A DNA stretch of 64,000 nt from Paenibacillus_V sp046244365. Its GTDB lineage: Bacteria > Bacillota > Bacilli > Paenibacillales > NBRC-103111. Position numbers and translations under genes: made by a program. The notes below the pieces were generated by a model, which saw nothing but the letters and a program-made list of their open reading frames with translations, ran no database searches and was not told the DNA's origin. The stretch covers positions 4,216,001 to 4,280,000 of the forward strand of contig NZ_CP176395.1 of the NCBI RefSeq assembly GCF_046244365.1, given 5' to 3'. Positions 54,642 to 63,125 of this stretch are shown here, in pieces. The first letter of the stretch is position 1. Each line of letters begins with the position of its first letter.

Positions 54642-55457
54642 TTGAGAAGAAGCCACGGAATTGTAAAATCGCGGATAGATATAATGAAAAACCGAGGCCG
54701 CGGACAAGGGGTTGGTAGCGGGTATAAACCATGGACAACAGTGCGCGATGGTTTTACTCTTGGCTTTTCACATCGGGTAAAAGGGTGGAAAACTAGAAGG
54801 CTGCACCATTTTCTTTCAAATTTGGAACTGTCATTTTTTTATCTGTTGGAGTGGTCGGAAAAAGTGATGGATATTCGTGAAAAGTATCCGTTGTTGCCAA
54901 TTGATAATACGGTTGACGTCGCGCGCCGATTTCAATTAACGCATCCCTTTGATAACAAAACTGGGGAACCTGTTGTCCTGACTACCGATTTTCTGGTGGA
55001 GATAAAACTGGATCATGGAACGAAACTTATAGCGTTTTCGGTCAAATATGAGAAAAGTAAAACTTCAAGTAAAGTGAGAACGTTTTTGGAACGCACATAT
55101 TGGCATGAAAAAGGTATTGAGTTTAGGGTGATTACTGAAAACGATATACCAAGGACGTCAATGAGAAATATTGAACGGCTTCATCCCACGAAAGATGTGA
55201 CATTTGCTCCTCGGGGAGCTGCCGATCGAATGGCCGAAATTGAAAGTGTTCTGTATTCGAAAATGCACAAATCTGATACTGCGTGGGCAAATGCTTGCAG
55301 GGAGACAGATGAAAAATTGGGACTAGATGTTGGCACTTCGCTATGGGCGGTCAAGCATTTGATTGCTAACCGATATTGGCTTATAGATATAACGCGCAAG
55401 CTTGACACCGCAGAGCCGCTTTCATTTGAGAGAAATCAAAATCTCTTTCATCAATAA
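54642..55457 (+). CDS. tnsA: TnsA endonuclease
   Basis: 271 residues from TTG 54642; an ATG at 54684 is the alternative. A restriction-endonuclease-like core is visible: E62 (in NLELSFFYLLEW), D116 (in TTDFLVEI) and K135 (in FSVKYEK), matching the E/D/K triad of TnsA. VMDIREKYPLL is the conserved segment between. TnsA cuts the 5' strands of the element so transposition is cut-and-paste with TnsB. It is followed after 16 nt by tnsB. Confidence 0.92.
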   Translation: MRRSHGIVKSRIDIMKNRGRGQGVGSGYKPWTTVRDGFTLGFSHRVKGWKTRRLHHFLSNLELSFFYLLEWSEKVMDIREKYPLLPIDNTVDVARRFQLTHPFDNKTGEPVVLTTDFLVEIKLDHGTKLIAFSVKYEKSKTSSKVRTFLERTYWHEKGIEFRVITENDIPRTSMRNIERLHPTKDVTFAPRGAADRMAEIESVLYSKMHKSDTAWANACRETDEKLGLDVGTSLWAVKHLIANRYWLIDITRKLDTAEPLSFERNQNLFHQ

Positions 55458-55473
55458 TTTGGAGTGAAGGGAA

Positions 55474-57687
55474 ATGATCTTAGCGAAAAATTCTGTTATT
55501 CAATGGAATAGGGGCTTTGATGAAAAAGAGATTTTGATGCAGCGGGTTCTTTGGATAGATGAAAAAAGGGATGAAATTGTTCTGTTTTCCCTTGCTGACA
55601 AGGAAGATGGCGATGAGGAGCTTCCACAATTTCAAGCCCTCTCCGAAATTCAAGAGGCATTGTCCGCAGAGCAAGCGGTGGTTAGACCTATTGATCCTTA
55701 TGTTCGAAGAATTAATTCTAAAGACGAACAATACAAGAAACATGTTGCTAAACGCGATGAAACATGGAAGAAAATCGGGAATTACTTGTTAGACGAACCT
55801 GACATATACGTCTCAAAGTTGCGCGGCGCGATTATTAAAGAAATTCTAGAAAAAAAAGAGAAGGGTTTGAAAACCAAAAAATCGATATACCGATTGTTTA
55901 GGAAGTTTTGGAAGTATGGCAAAACCGAAGACGCTCTTTACCCGCATTTTGAAGAATTCGGCGCTCCTGGAAAGCCCAGAGTTATTACGGAAGAGATGCT
56001 CCAAAAGGCGAAGGTTGAAGGAAAAAAAATCCCTAAAAGAGGAAGGCCGCGGTTCATACTTGAAGCCGATCCGACTCAAGAAGGAATAAATATAGATGAA
56101 AGAACGGAAAGATTGATTCTCAGCTTTATTAAAAGGTTTTTCTACTCCCAAAAGAAACCTTCTCTACCCGAGACCTATGACGCTTTTCTAGTTGAATATT
56201 ACACCATCGATAAAAGAATTAACAAAGATGGCCTAACCGTCCCCATACTTGATCCCGAAGGGAAGTATCCATCTTGGGACCAATTTAAATCTCTGCACTA
56301 TAAAAATCGTGATGTGGTAAGTGAGCTTAAAGCAAGAGAGGGAACGAAACTTTTTAATTTAAATAAGCGTGAGGTGTTAGGGAGTTCGACCGATAACGAC
56401 CAAATTGGAGCTGGATCAGTTTATCAAATCGACTCAACAATCACTAGCGTTCATTTAGTTAATCGTTTTGACCCTTCAAGAAACATTGGGAAAGCTACTG
56501 TTTATTTGGTTATGGATGTTCTCGCAAGAAAAATCGTCGGCAGATATGTAAGTGTGAATGACCCAAGTTGGATGGCTGTTCAAATGGCATTGTATGACGC
56601 ATTTTCAAACGCCAATCCCGCCTTTCACACAGATGATCCCATGGAGAAAATATGCTATTTGCCAGAGTGTATTGTTTGGGATCGAGCACGGGAACAGCTT
56701 GGAATGGCATCTGACCATATGGCTGAAGCATTTGCCGTAATTCTAACCAACACCGCATCCTATCGGGCGGATTGGAAGGGAATCATTGAACAGATGTTTA
56801 ACCAGTTGCGTATAAAATTAAGAAACATTCCAGGGGCGGTCAAAAAAGGATACAGGGAAAGAGGAGAAAAAGATTACCGCGAAGACGCAGTTGTTGATAT
56901 AGAGGAATTTACGAAATACGTTGATGCCATTATTGCCCACCACAACAACCACATAATGGTAGATTATCCGATGAACGAAACCATGTTGAAGGATAATATT
57001 CTTCCAACTCCCAATGACCTGTGGGATTGGGGGATAAAAAACGGAGGCGCCTTACGACAATATTCTGCTCAAAAAGTGATGTTTCATTTAATGCCGCAGA
57101 AAAAAGCTTCAGTTACTAAAGGGGGACTCAGAATTGGAAATAGATATTACACAGGCCGTTTTGCTCAGGACAATGGTTGGTTTGTAAGAGCCAGAAACGC
57201 AGCTTACGAAAAAATAGAGGTTGCATATGATAAACGGAACCCTAACTATATTTACTTTCTCTTGGATGACGGAAAGGTCGAGCGTTGTGAACTTGTCGAG
57301 AAGGACAAGTTCTACCAAAAATACCATGAGGCCGAGATCGATGACATAGAAAAACGGGAAAAAATAAAGGCCAAGTTGCAACAAAAGCAACAGCATGAAT
57401 CAAATGCGGAATTGAAAGTGTACGAGAAAGCCATGATTGAAGAATCAACTAAGAAAATGGAGTTGAAGAACAGGGAAAGGAGCGGTCGTGGCAAAAGAAC
57501 CGAAAATGTTAATGAAAGCAAGAATGAGGAACGAACAAGACGTCTTGCTGAAGAGGCTGATCGAAACAGTTTGATTCTGCAAAACAGAATCCCGAATAAC
57601 CCCGATATTCGTTTTGAAGAAGATGATGATGAAGAATTTGTGCCATCACTAAATAAATCGGCCTTAAAAAAACTGATGAATCGATAA
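55474..57687 (+). CDS. tnsB: TnsB transposase (DDE)
   Basis: 737 residues. The rve-type catalytic residues are D320 (YQIDSTIT), D403 (VWDRARE) and E439 (IIEQMFNQL), with the typical D-35-E spacing between the last two. The N-terminal ~200 residues bind the end repeats and the C-terminal Lys/Glu tail (650-737) is a probable TnsC-interacting region. It performs 3'-end cleavage and strand transfer. The stop is 12 nt from tnsC. Confidence 0.95.
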   Translation: MILAKNSVIQWNRGFDEKEILMQRVLWIDEKRDEIVLFSLADKEDGDEELPQFQALSEIQEALSAEQAVVRPIDPYVRRINSKDEQYKKHVAKRDETWKKIGNYLLDEPDIYVSKLRGAIIKEILEKKEKGLKTKKSIYRLFRKFWKYGKTEDALYPHFEEFGAPGKPRVITEEMLQKAKVEGKKIPKRGRPRFILEADPTQEGINIDERTERLILSFIKRFFYSQKKPSLPETYDAFLVEYYTIDKRINKDGLTVPILDPEGKYPSWDQFKSLHYKNRDVVSELKAREGTKLFNLNKREVLGSSTDNDQIGAGSVYQIDSTITSVHLVNRFDPSRNIGKATVYLVMDVLARKIVGRYVSVNDPSWMAVQMALYDAFSNANPAFHTDDPMEKICYLPECIVWDRAREQLGMASDHMAEAFAVILTNTASYRADWKGIIEQMFNQLRIKLRNIPGAVKKGYRERGEKDYREDAVVDIEEFTKYVDAIIAHHNNHIMVDYPMNETMLKDNILPTPNDLWDWGIKNGGALRQYSAQKVMFHLMPQKKASVTKGGLRIGNRYYTGRFAQDNGWFVRARNAAYEKIEVAYDKRNPNYIYFLLDDGKVERCELVEKDKFYQKYHEAEIDDIEKREKIKAKLQQKQQHESNAELKVYEKAMIEESTKKMELKNRERSGRGKRTENVNESKNEERTRRLAEEADRNSLILQNRIPNNPDIRFEEDDDEEFVPSLNKSALKKLMNR

Positions 57688-57699
57688 GGAGATGCAAAG

Positions 57700-59334
57700 A
57701 TGTCGAAAGACACTTATTTAGAAGAAGTCGACAAAGGGACAATTGTTCTTAAAGGGAACAGAATCAACGCGGTTTATAAAGAGGCGGCAATCGCGGCGTA
57801 TCGCCACAATCCTTATATCGAAGCGTTGCCTCCGATCCTGGAATGGGAGGATGTTTCAATAAGAATAGATAGAATGCCTGCGTATGAAGAGTCGGAACGG
57901 TTGCTTCCACCCAATGATCGCCTCCAGTTGGTTCAAACGATCGATAATTTTGTGTTGCCATTGCCCTCGCACCTCGACCTTGAAAAAAGATTTTCAAGAA
58001 TGATTCGTCATGGTTACATGGCAAGGAATCCCATCGATAAGGAGTGGAAAAAACAAATGCGTTCAGCGTTTAAAAATCTTTATTGGAATGAAGATGAAAA
58101 CTATGTGCCTCTAATACGCTCAACCGCCGCAGGGTTTGCGGTGCTTGGTTGCAGTGGGCTAGGGAAAAGCACTGCTATCGAAAGCGTGTTGGGACTTTAT
58201 CCACAAGTGATCCAACATACAAGCTACAACGGTGAAACGTTTATTCAAAGTCAGTTAGTATGGTTAAAAATTGATTGTCCCAAAGACGGCTCACTTCGAT
58301 CTATGTGTTTGAATTTTTTTCAATCCCTGGATAAGATCCTGGGAACAAAATATAGAGCAAGGTACAAAAGAGAAGCGACAAATGTACTTATTGACACAAT
58401 GGAAAATGTTGCAAGCATATATGGAATCGGGGTATTGGTAATCGATGAGATTCAAAACTTGAACGAAGCAAAAAGAAATGACGTGCAAGTTATTATTAAC
58501 GCCTTAGTGAAGTTGATAAACACAATTGGTGTTCCTGTTGTTCTTGTTGGAACATACAGAGCGCATCAGTTGTTGAGTAAAGATTTTGCGACTGCGAGGC
58601 GCAGTTCGGGACAAGGCGACGTGATTTGGACAAACATGAGCAACGATGAGGAATGGGGCTTCTTTATTAATAAGCTATGGGAATATCAATGGACAAACGT
58701 AGTTACACCCCTTACTCCGAAAATCAGCCAAGTAATGTACGATGAATCCCAAGGAATTATCGATATCGCTGTGAAACTTTACAAACTGGCACAATGGCGT
58801 GTGATTGGCGAAGAAAATGAAAAAATAACTGCTTCCTTAATCCGTCAAGTTGCCAAGGACAGCTTACGGCTTGCAAAACCGATGTTAGATGCATTGCGAC
58901 AAAACGATGATGCGAAACTGGCAAGATACAGCGATATGGTAATCGATATTGATTCATATTTGCGCGACGCAAATGAGCGCGTTTCGATTCTTGGATCAAA
59001 GAACACGCTTATTAACCAGTATAAAACACTAAAAAGTCAAGAGGATATGAAAAACTCCCCATTCAATCGCATAAAAAATTGGCTTATGGAGGCAGGTGTA
59101 GCATTAAATATCGCGTCAGAATCAGCGCAAAAAGCGGCGGAACTCCACGCGAGCGATAATGATCTTACAAAAGCAATGCATTATGCATTAGAAATGTCAA
59201 GTAACTTGAAGGTTCAAATTGAATCTACGGAAGATTCGCCGAAGAAAAAGAAACAACAAAAGAGCTTGCTTAGTCAAGAAGAAATGGAAGCTTTAATAGA
59301 CGATCAAAAGAGGGATCTGCATGAAATCATATAA
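57700..59334 (+). CDS. tnsC: TnsC AAA+ regulator
   Basis: 544 residues. Walker A GCSGLGKS (150-157) and Walker B VLVIDEIQNL (245-254), with a VPVVLVGT sensor region. TnsC links target-bound TniQ/TnsD to the TnsAB transposase. AAGGAGATG precedes the start and the stop overlaps the second TniQ start by 14 nt. Confidence 0.95.
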   Translation: MSKDTYLEEVDKGTIVLKGNRINAVYKEAAIAAYRHNPYIEALPPILEWEDVSIRIDRMPAYEESERLLPPNDRLQLVQTIDNFVLPLPSHLDLEKRFSRMIRHGYMARNPIDKEWKKQMRSAFKNLYWNEDENYVPLIRSTAAGFAVLGCSGLGKSTAIESVLGLYPQVIQHTSYNGETFIQSQLVWLKIDCPKDGSLRSMCLNFFQSLDKILGTKYRARYKREATNVLIDTMENVASIYGIGVLVIDEIQNLNEAKRNDVQVIINALVKLINTIGVPVVLVGTYRAHQLLSKDFATARRSSGQGDVIWTNMSNDEEWGFFINKLWEYQWTNVVTPLTPKISQVMYDESQGIIDIAVKLYKLAQWRVIGEENEKITASLIRQVAKDSLRLAKPMLDALRQNDDAKLARYSDMVIDIDSYLRDANERVSILGSKNTLINQYKTLKSQEDMKNSPFNRIKNWLMEAGVALNIASESAQKAAELHASDNDLTKAMHYALEMSSNLKVQIESTEDSPKKKKQQKSLLSQEEMEALIDDQKRDLHEII

Positions 59335-61210
59335 TGATGAGCACCCGCTCGTGCTGCCAAGATTTCCGACACCTTACCCCGATGAACTATTATATTCGAT
59401 TATTGCGAGATATCATCTTTGGAGTTCAAATCTTCGTTTTAAGCACACGATAGAAGACCTATTTGGAACAACGAGGGTTGGATTACTTTCTACTGAATTT
59501 GTTGATTTCCCTAATTTTTTGAATAAATTGTCTGAACGATTGCCTGATAAGATGCTAACACCCAACGATTTGATCAGCATGCACACCTTTATACCTCTGA
59601 TTCAACCATTTTTAGAACAGACAAAAGTCGATTTAATATTGGAAAATATGGGGAATGAGTATCGTAGTCATTTAGGAGGATTAAAAATAAAGCATCCTAC
59701 TTATTTTAGATTTTGTTCTTCCTGTATTGAATCCGATATTGATAATTTTGGTGAACCTTACTGGCATCGATCTCATCAGGTATTGGGGGTCGAAATATGC
59801 CACTATCACCGCGAGTGGTTGAAATTCAGCCAAGTCAAAATTGGAGTGAATAATCTTTCAAACAACATATACCCGTTAAACAGTGAGCAACCTACTACTT
59901 ACTTTATATCAGAGAAGAAGGAGCATTACCGTGAGTTTTATGAAGAAATAGCTGATGGTGTTCATTGGCTGCTTAATAATGAACAACAAGTTTTAGGTGT
60001 AGGTAAGTTGCATCAAAAGTACATTTACTATTTGAGAAGATTGGGTTGTGTTGACTCGCGTGGAATACAGCGGGGAGAATTAACAAAACGTTTTCTCGAT
60101 CGCTATGATTGCGAACTTCTGAAACAAATTGACTGCTTTATCGATATAAAGCAGAAAACAAATTGGTTAACTAATCTTCTGATTCCATGCTTAAAAAAAC
60201 CAATTGAGCCTGTACGTCACCTACTTTTGATTGGCTTAATAGGAATCACACCTGAGCAGTTTTTTGCTCAAGAACCTGAATATCATGATCCCCTTCCATT
60301 TGGTGAAGGACCGTGGATATGCATCAATCCAGCGGCTGATCATTACAAAAAAGCCGTTATCAATAAATTTAAAATTTTTAAGACTAAGAGTGAAACGAAG
60401 TGTATGTTTTTTTGTGAATGCGGTTTTGTATACTCACGTGCCACCCCCTTCGTTGACGATCCATTAAAATGGATGAAGAACTGTTTTGTCATCTCTTACG
60501 GCCATGTTTGGGAAAATGAAGTTGTTCGATTGTTCGAAGAAAGAAAACAAAGTGTTAGCCAGATCGCAAAAGAGTTAAATGTTAGCATTTCTACGATCAA
60601 TAAATATAAAAATCGGAAAGGAATGAAAACAATGGTTAATAAGGCCGATCGAAAAACAGAATCATTCTTATTGAAGAGAAGTAAACATAGGAGTAATTTT
60701 CTCCGAGCTATTAACTTAAATAAAGATATGGGGAGACATGAACTGAAACAACTAGTAAATACGGAAATCACTTGGCTGCGCAGGCACGATGATGATTGGT
60801 TAAATCAGCATCTTCCAAAACCCAAGAGAGGAGGTATCAAAAGAGAATACGATTGGAAGAAACGGGATGAGGATGTCAAAAAAGAGGTTATTGCAGCAAT
60901 TGAAAGATTAAGGTCTCAAAACGGTAAACCAATTCGACTTACCAAAAGGTTGATCGCTGTTGAAATCGGTAAAGTGTCGCTCTTGAAATGCAATTTGCAT
61001 AAGTTGCCTAAAACACGAAAGATTTTGGATGAACTCATTGAATCCCCAGAGGATTATCAAATTCTTAGAATAAAATGGGCCATTAATCACCTGGAAGAGC
61101 GAGGAGAGGCTTTAAAGCCGTACAAAATACTTGCCATAACTTCTTTAATAAACTTTCTCCCTAAAGCATCTGATTGGTTGAAAAAAGAACTGCTAATACG
61201 TACTTCGTAA
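59321..61210 (+). CDS. tnsD: TniQ/TnsD-family target selector, second copy
   Basis: 629 residues. The opening FPTPYPDELLYSIIARYHLWS matches the first copy; zinc ligands CSSC and HRSHQV...ICHYHR lie at about 130-165, and FCECGFVYSR further on. HTH: SVSQIAKELNVSISTINKY. Its C-terminal region is longer than in the first copy. Translational overlap with tnsC makes it the core partner of this transposition module. Either or both copies could specify the tadC insertion. Confidence 0.92.
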   Translation: MKSYNDEHPLVLPRFPTPYPDELLYSIIARYHLWSSNLRFKHTIEDLFGTTRVGLLSTEFVDFPNFLNKLSERLPDKMLTPNDLISMHTFIPLIQPFLEQTKVDLILENMGNEYRSHLGGLKIKHPTYFRFCSSCIESDIDNFGEPYWHRSHQVLGVEICHYHREWLKFSQVKIGVNNLSNNIYPLNSEQPTTYFISEKKEHYREFYEEIADGVHWLLNNEQQVLGVGKLHQKYIYYLRRLGCVDSRGIQRGELTKRFLDRYDCELLKQIDCFIDIKQKTNWLTNLLIPCLKKPIEPVRHLLLIGLIGITPEQFFAQEPEYHDPLPFGEGPWICINPAADHYKKAVINKFKIFKTKSETKCMFFCECGFVYSRATPFVDDPLKWMKNCFVISYGHVWENEVVRLFEERKQSVSQIAKELNVSISTINKYKNRKGMKTMVNKADRKTESFLLKRSKHRSNFLRAINLNKDMGRHELKQLVNTEITWLRRHDDDWLNQHLPKPKRGGIKREYDWKKRDEDVKKEVIAAIERLRSQNGKPIRLTKRLIAVEIGKVSLLKCNLHKLPKTRKILDELIESPEDYQILRIKWAINHLEERGEALKPYKILAITSLINFLPKASDWLKKELLIRTS

Positions 61211-61240
61211 AGGACTTATATATTCCACCATCGCAATGTA

Positions 61241-61270
61241 AAAAAAGCGCCAATTAATTGGCGCTTTTTT
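61241..61270. terminator. Bidirectional terminator after the tns operon
   Basis: AAAAAAGCGCCAATT and its exact complement form a perfect 15-bp palindromic stem ending in TTTTTT; it lies 30 bp after the second TniQ gene and blocks read-through into tadC. Confidence 0.9.
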
Positions 61271-61356
61271 AGTTGTTCCCCTATTTATCCTCGAACAAAA
61301 AAGTCGATATCCTCGGCGCTTCTCGCATCATTACTCTATAATTCACTGCAATTACA

Positions 61357-61442
61357 ACAGTATACAAGACTATTTCACTGTTTGAAATATTGTTGGACGA
61401 AAAAACACAGTTAAATGCGGAGTTTCGGTATACATGATTATT
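61357..61442. repeat. Right-end repeats, candidate TnsB sites (two copies)
   Basis: Two copies of the end motif in inverted orientation relative to the left end: ACAGTATACAAGACTATT (61357-61374) and TCGGTATACATGATTATT (61425-61442). Spacing is 68 bp, unlike the tightly spaced four copies on the left. Confidence 0.8.
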
Positions 61443-61453
61443 TCATGTTATCA

Positions 61454-61458
61454 GTATC
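61454..61458. repeat. Target-site duplication, right copy (GTATC)
   Basis: Identical to the left copy at 28976-28980; directly after the right terminus ATCA. Confidence 0.9.
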
Positions 61459-61813
61459 GCAGGATAAGGCCGACGCCGGCCATCCTCTGCATAAGGAGCT
61501 GCGGCAGCTTGCCAACGAGCTGAATAATAACCGTTCATTCCCTCAGGCGATGGAAGATTTGTCCCGGCGGGTAGCCGTCCAGGAGGTGTCGATGTTTTCC
61601 AGTGCCATGCTGCTGAATATTCGTAGAGGCGGGGATGAGCTTATATATGCGCTGCGCGATTTGTCGCGCGCTCTTTGGGATAGGCGGTTGTCGACGGCGA
61701 AGACGCTGGGTGAGGAGGCGTCGTCAAAAATGGTGTTTCCGATGGTCGTCATATTCGGTGTCGTCGTAATCGTGGTGGCGGCGCCTGCCATCTTATTTAT
61801 GAATCAACAATAA
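61459..61813 (+). pseudogene. tadC: tadC 3' part
   Basis: Encodes the second half of TadC (QDKADAGHPLHKELRQLANE... to the C-terminal membrane helix MVVIFGVVVIVVAAPAIL). It cannot be made from the normal start because of the insertion. An ATG at 61415 inside the transposon end is in frame with it, but no ribosome site precedes it. Confidence 0.92.
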
Positions 61814-61828
61814 ACGGAGGGATAAAGT

Positions 61829-62050
61829 ATGGGGAAACAATGGAGTGGACGCGCAGCGGCTTTTTGGAAAGACGAAGAAGGGCTCGGCACGCTTGAGGTG
61901 CTGTTGATTCTTGCCGTCATCGTGATTATAGCGGTCGCATTTAGAAAGTGGATCATGAAGTGGGTAGGCGATTTGTTCAATAAAGCCGACACGGAAATCA
62001 ATAATCAAAACTTGGACGGCAGCAGTATAAGTCCTACCGCCAAGCCGTAA
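61829..62050 (+). CDS. Flp-type pilin
   Basis: 73 residues with leader WKDEEGLG then TLEVLLILAVIVIIAVAF: the Flp prepilin type, with Gly before the cleavage site and Glu inside the helix. It forms the Tad pilus filament. The start follows GGAGGGATAA. It now lies downstream of the transposon and its terminator. Confidence 0.82.
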   Translation: MGKQWSGRAAAFWKDEEGLGTLEVLLILAVIVIIAVAFRKWIMKWVGDLFNKADTEINNQNLDGSSISPTAKP

Positions 62051-62053
62051 TCG

Positions 62054-63088
62054 ATGCGAGTGTCATCGGGCGTTGCGGCTGGCCGAATGATGAAGCGCTT
62101 GCTGAAGGGCGAACAAGGGAGTTACACGCTGGAGGCTTCGCTCGTTTATCCTGCAGTGTTTGTTTCGACTCTCCTCCTGCTTGCGCTAGGTCTTATTATT
62201 TACGATCGTGCTGCATTAGTGCAGACTTCGGCCTTAACTGCGGAACGCGCTGCATTCAACTGGGATAACTCGCATCGGGATCCGGCTACCGGCGCTGCAC
62301 CGCTTGGGGCGGGAGATGGACTTTACTGGCGGGTTGCAGAGGACGGTTTATTCGGTTTACTGCGATTTACAGGAAATGCAGTGCGGACATCGGTCGTCCT
62401 GCCGGCAGAATCGGCTTCGAACGACGGAGGGGTTGTAAAGAGCAAATTGCGTCAAGCGGGACGTTTGCTTCCTGACAGCTTGCGCAGCGAGCTCAGTTAT
62501 ACGAACACTTGGTTCAAACGGAGCGTTCAAGTCCAGCTTTCCGGCATTTTTCGGATTCCTTCGCTGCTATCTGGTTGGCGAAAGGGGGAGAACGCAGTAT
62601 CGGGCGCTTCAGTCTCGCTTGTAACCGAACCGGTCGAACTGATCCGCACCGTAGATTTAACCCGGACGTACATGGATAGACTCCTCCAATCGCTTTCGAC
62701 GACTTCCGCGAATGAAGCTATTAAGGAACAGTTTGGTAATGAGGAGGCTTCCGGAGAATCGGTTTCTATTCGTTCGGAGGCTGAAGCGGCTGCTTACTTG
62801 AGAAAGACCGTGGGCGGAAAGACCGTATACTTCGAAACGGAGACTGTCGGACAAAGGCGTAAGATCGATGTTCTCGACAATGACGGCGTTGCCCATGAGG
62901 CGAAGTTTACGGTTAATGCCGCAGATGCGCGCCAGCAGCTCTCCAAGGATGTGGAACTGATGCGAACAGGTAAGGTGAAGGGCGTGGTCTGGCACTTTTT
63001 CCGTACAAAAAGCGGGAAGATCGACTTGTCGAATAAACTGCGGAAGGAGTTGGAACGAAACGGCATCATCGTAATCATTCACAATTGA
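62054..63088 (+). CDS. tadE: TadE-like pseudopilin
   Basis: 344 residues. EQGSYTLEASLVYPAVFVSTLLLLALGLIIYD is TadE-like (recorded here by key residues G-S-Y-T-L-E and the hydrophobic helix at about 20-50). The remaining part is extracytoplasmic. Starts at 62054 or ATG 62087/62090; no good ribosome site settles the choice. TadE proteins are minor pseudopilins of the Tad apparatus. Confidence 0.8.
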   Translation: MRVSSGVAAGRMMKRLLKGEQGSYTLEASLVYPAVFVSTLLLLALGLIIYDRAALVQTSALTAERAAFNWDNSHRDPATGAAPLGAGDGLYWRVAEDGLFGLLRFTGNAVRTSVVLPAESASNDGGVVKSKLRQAGRLLPDSLRSELSYTNTWFKRSVQVQLSGIFRIPSLLSGWRKGENAVSGASVSLVTEPVELIRTVDLTRTYMDRLLQSLSTTSANEAIKEQFGNEEASGESVSIRSEAEAAAYLRKTVGGKTVYFETETVGQRRKIDVLDNDGVAHEAKFTVNAADARQQLSKDVELMRTGKVKGVVWHFFRTKSGKIDLSNKLRKELERNGIIVIIHN

Positions 63089-63125
63089 TGGACTGGAGGA
63101 AATCGAAAGAGGGTGACAATTTACA

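Larger units (their letters stand above)
28981..61453. mobile_element. Tn7-like transposon with defence cargo, 32,473 bp, inserted in tadC
   Basis: The boundaries rest on three independent observations: imperfect inverted termini (TGATGATGTGAAATAATCA at left, TGATAACATGAAATAATCA at right, both 5' to 3' inward), a 5-bp direct duplication GTATC, and restoration of tadC on precise removal. The element encodes TnsA, TnsB, TnsC and two TniQ/TnsD proteins near its right end, and carries about 25 kb of cargo, mostly anti-phage systems. Base composition is more AT-rich than the flanking chromosome. No TnsE and no CRISPR-Cas genes are seen. Confidence 0.95.

Noticed and set aside
28981..61453. Integrative conjugative element or prophage
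   Set aside because: No integrase, relaxase, T4SS or phage structural genes; TnsABC and a 5-bp duplication identify a Tn7-like element.
28981..61453. CRISPR-associated transposon
   Set aside because: No Cas gene, no repeat-spacer array; the end repeats are few, short and imperfect as expected for TnsB sites.
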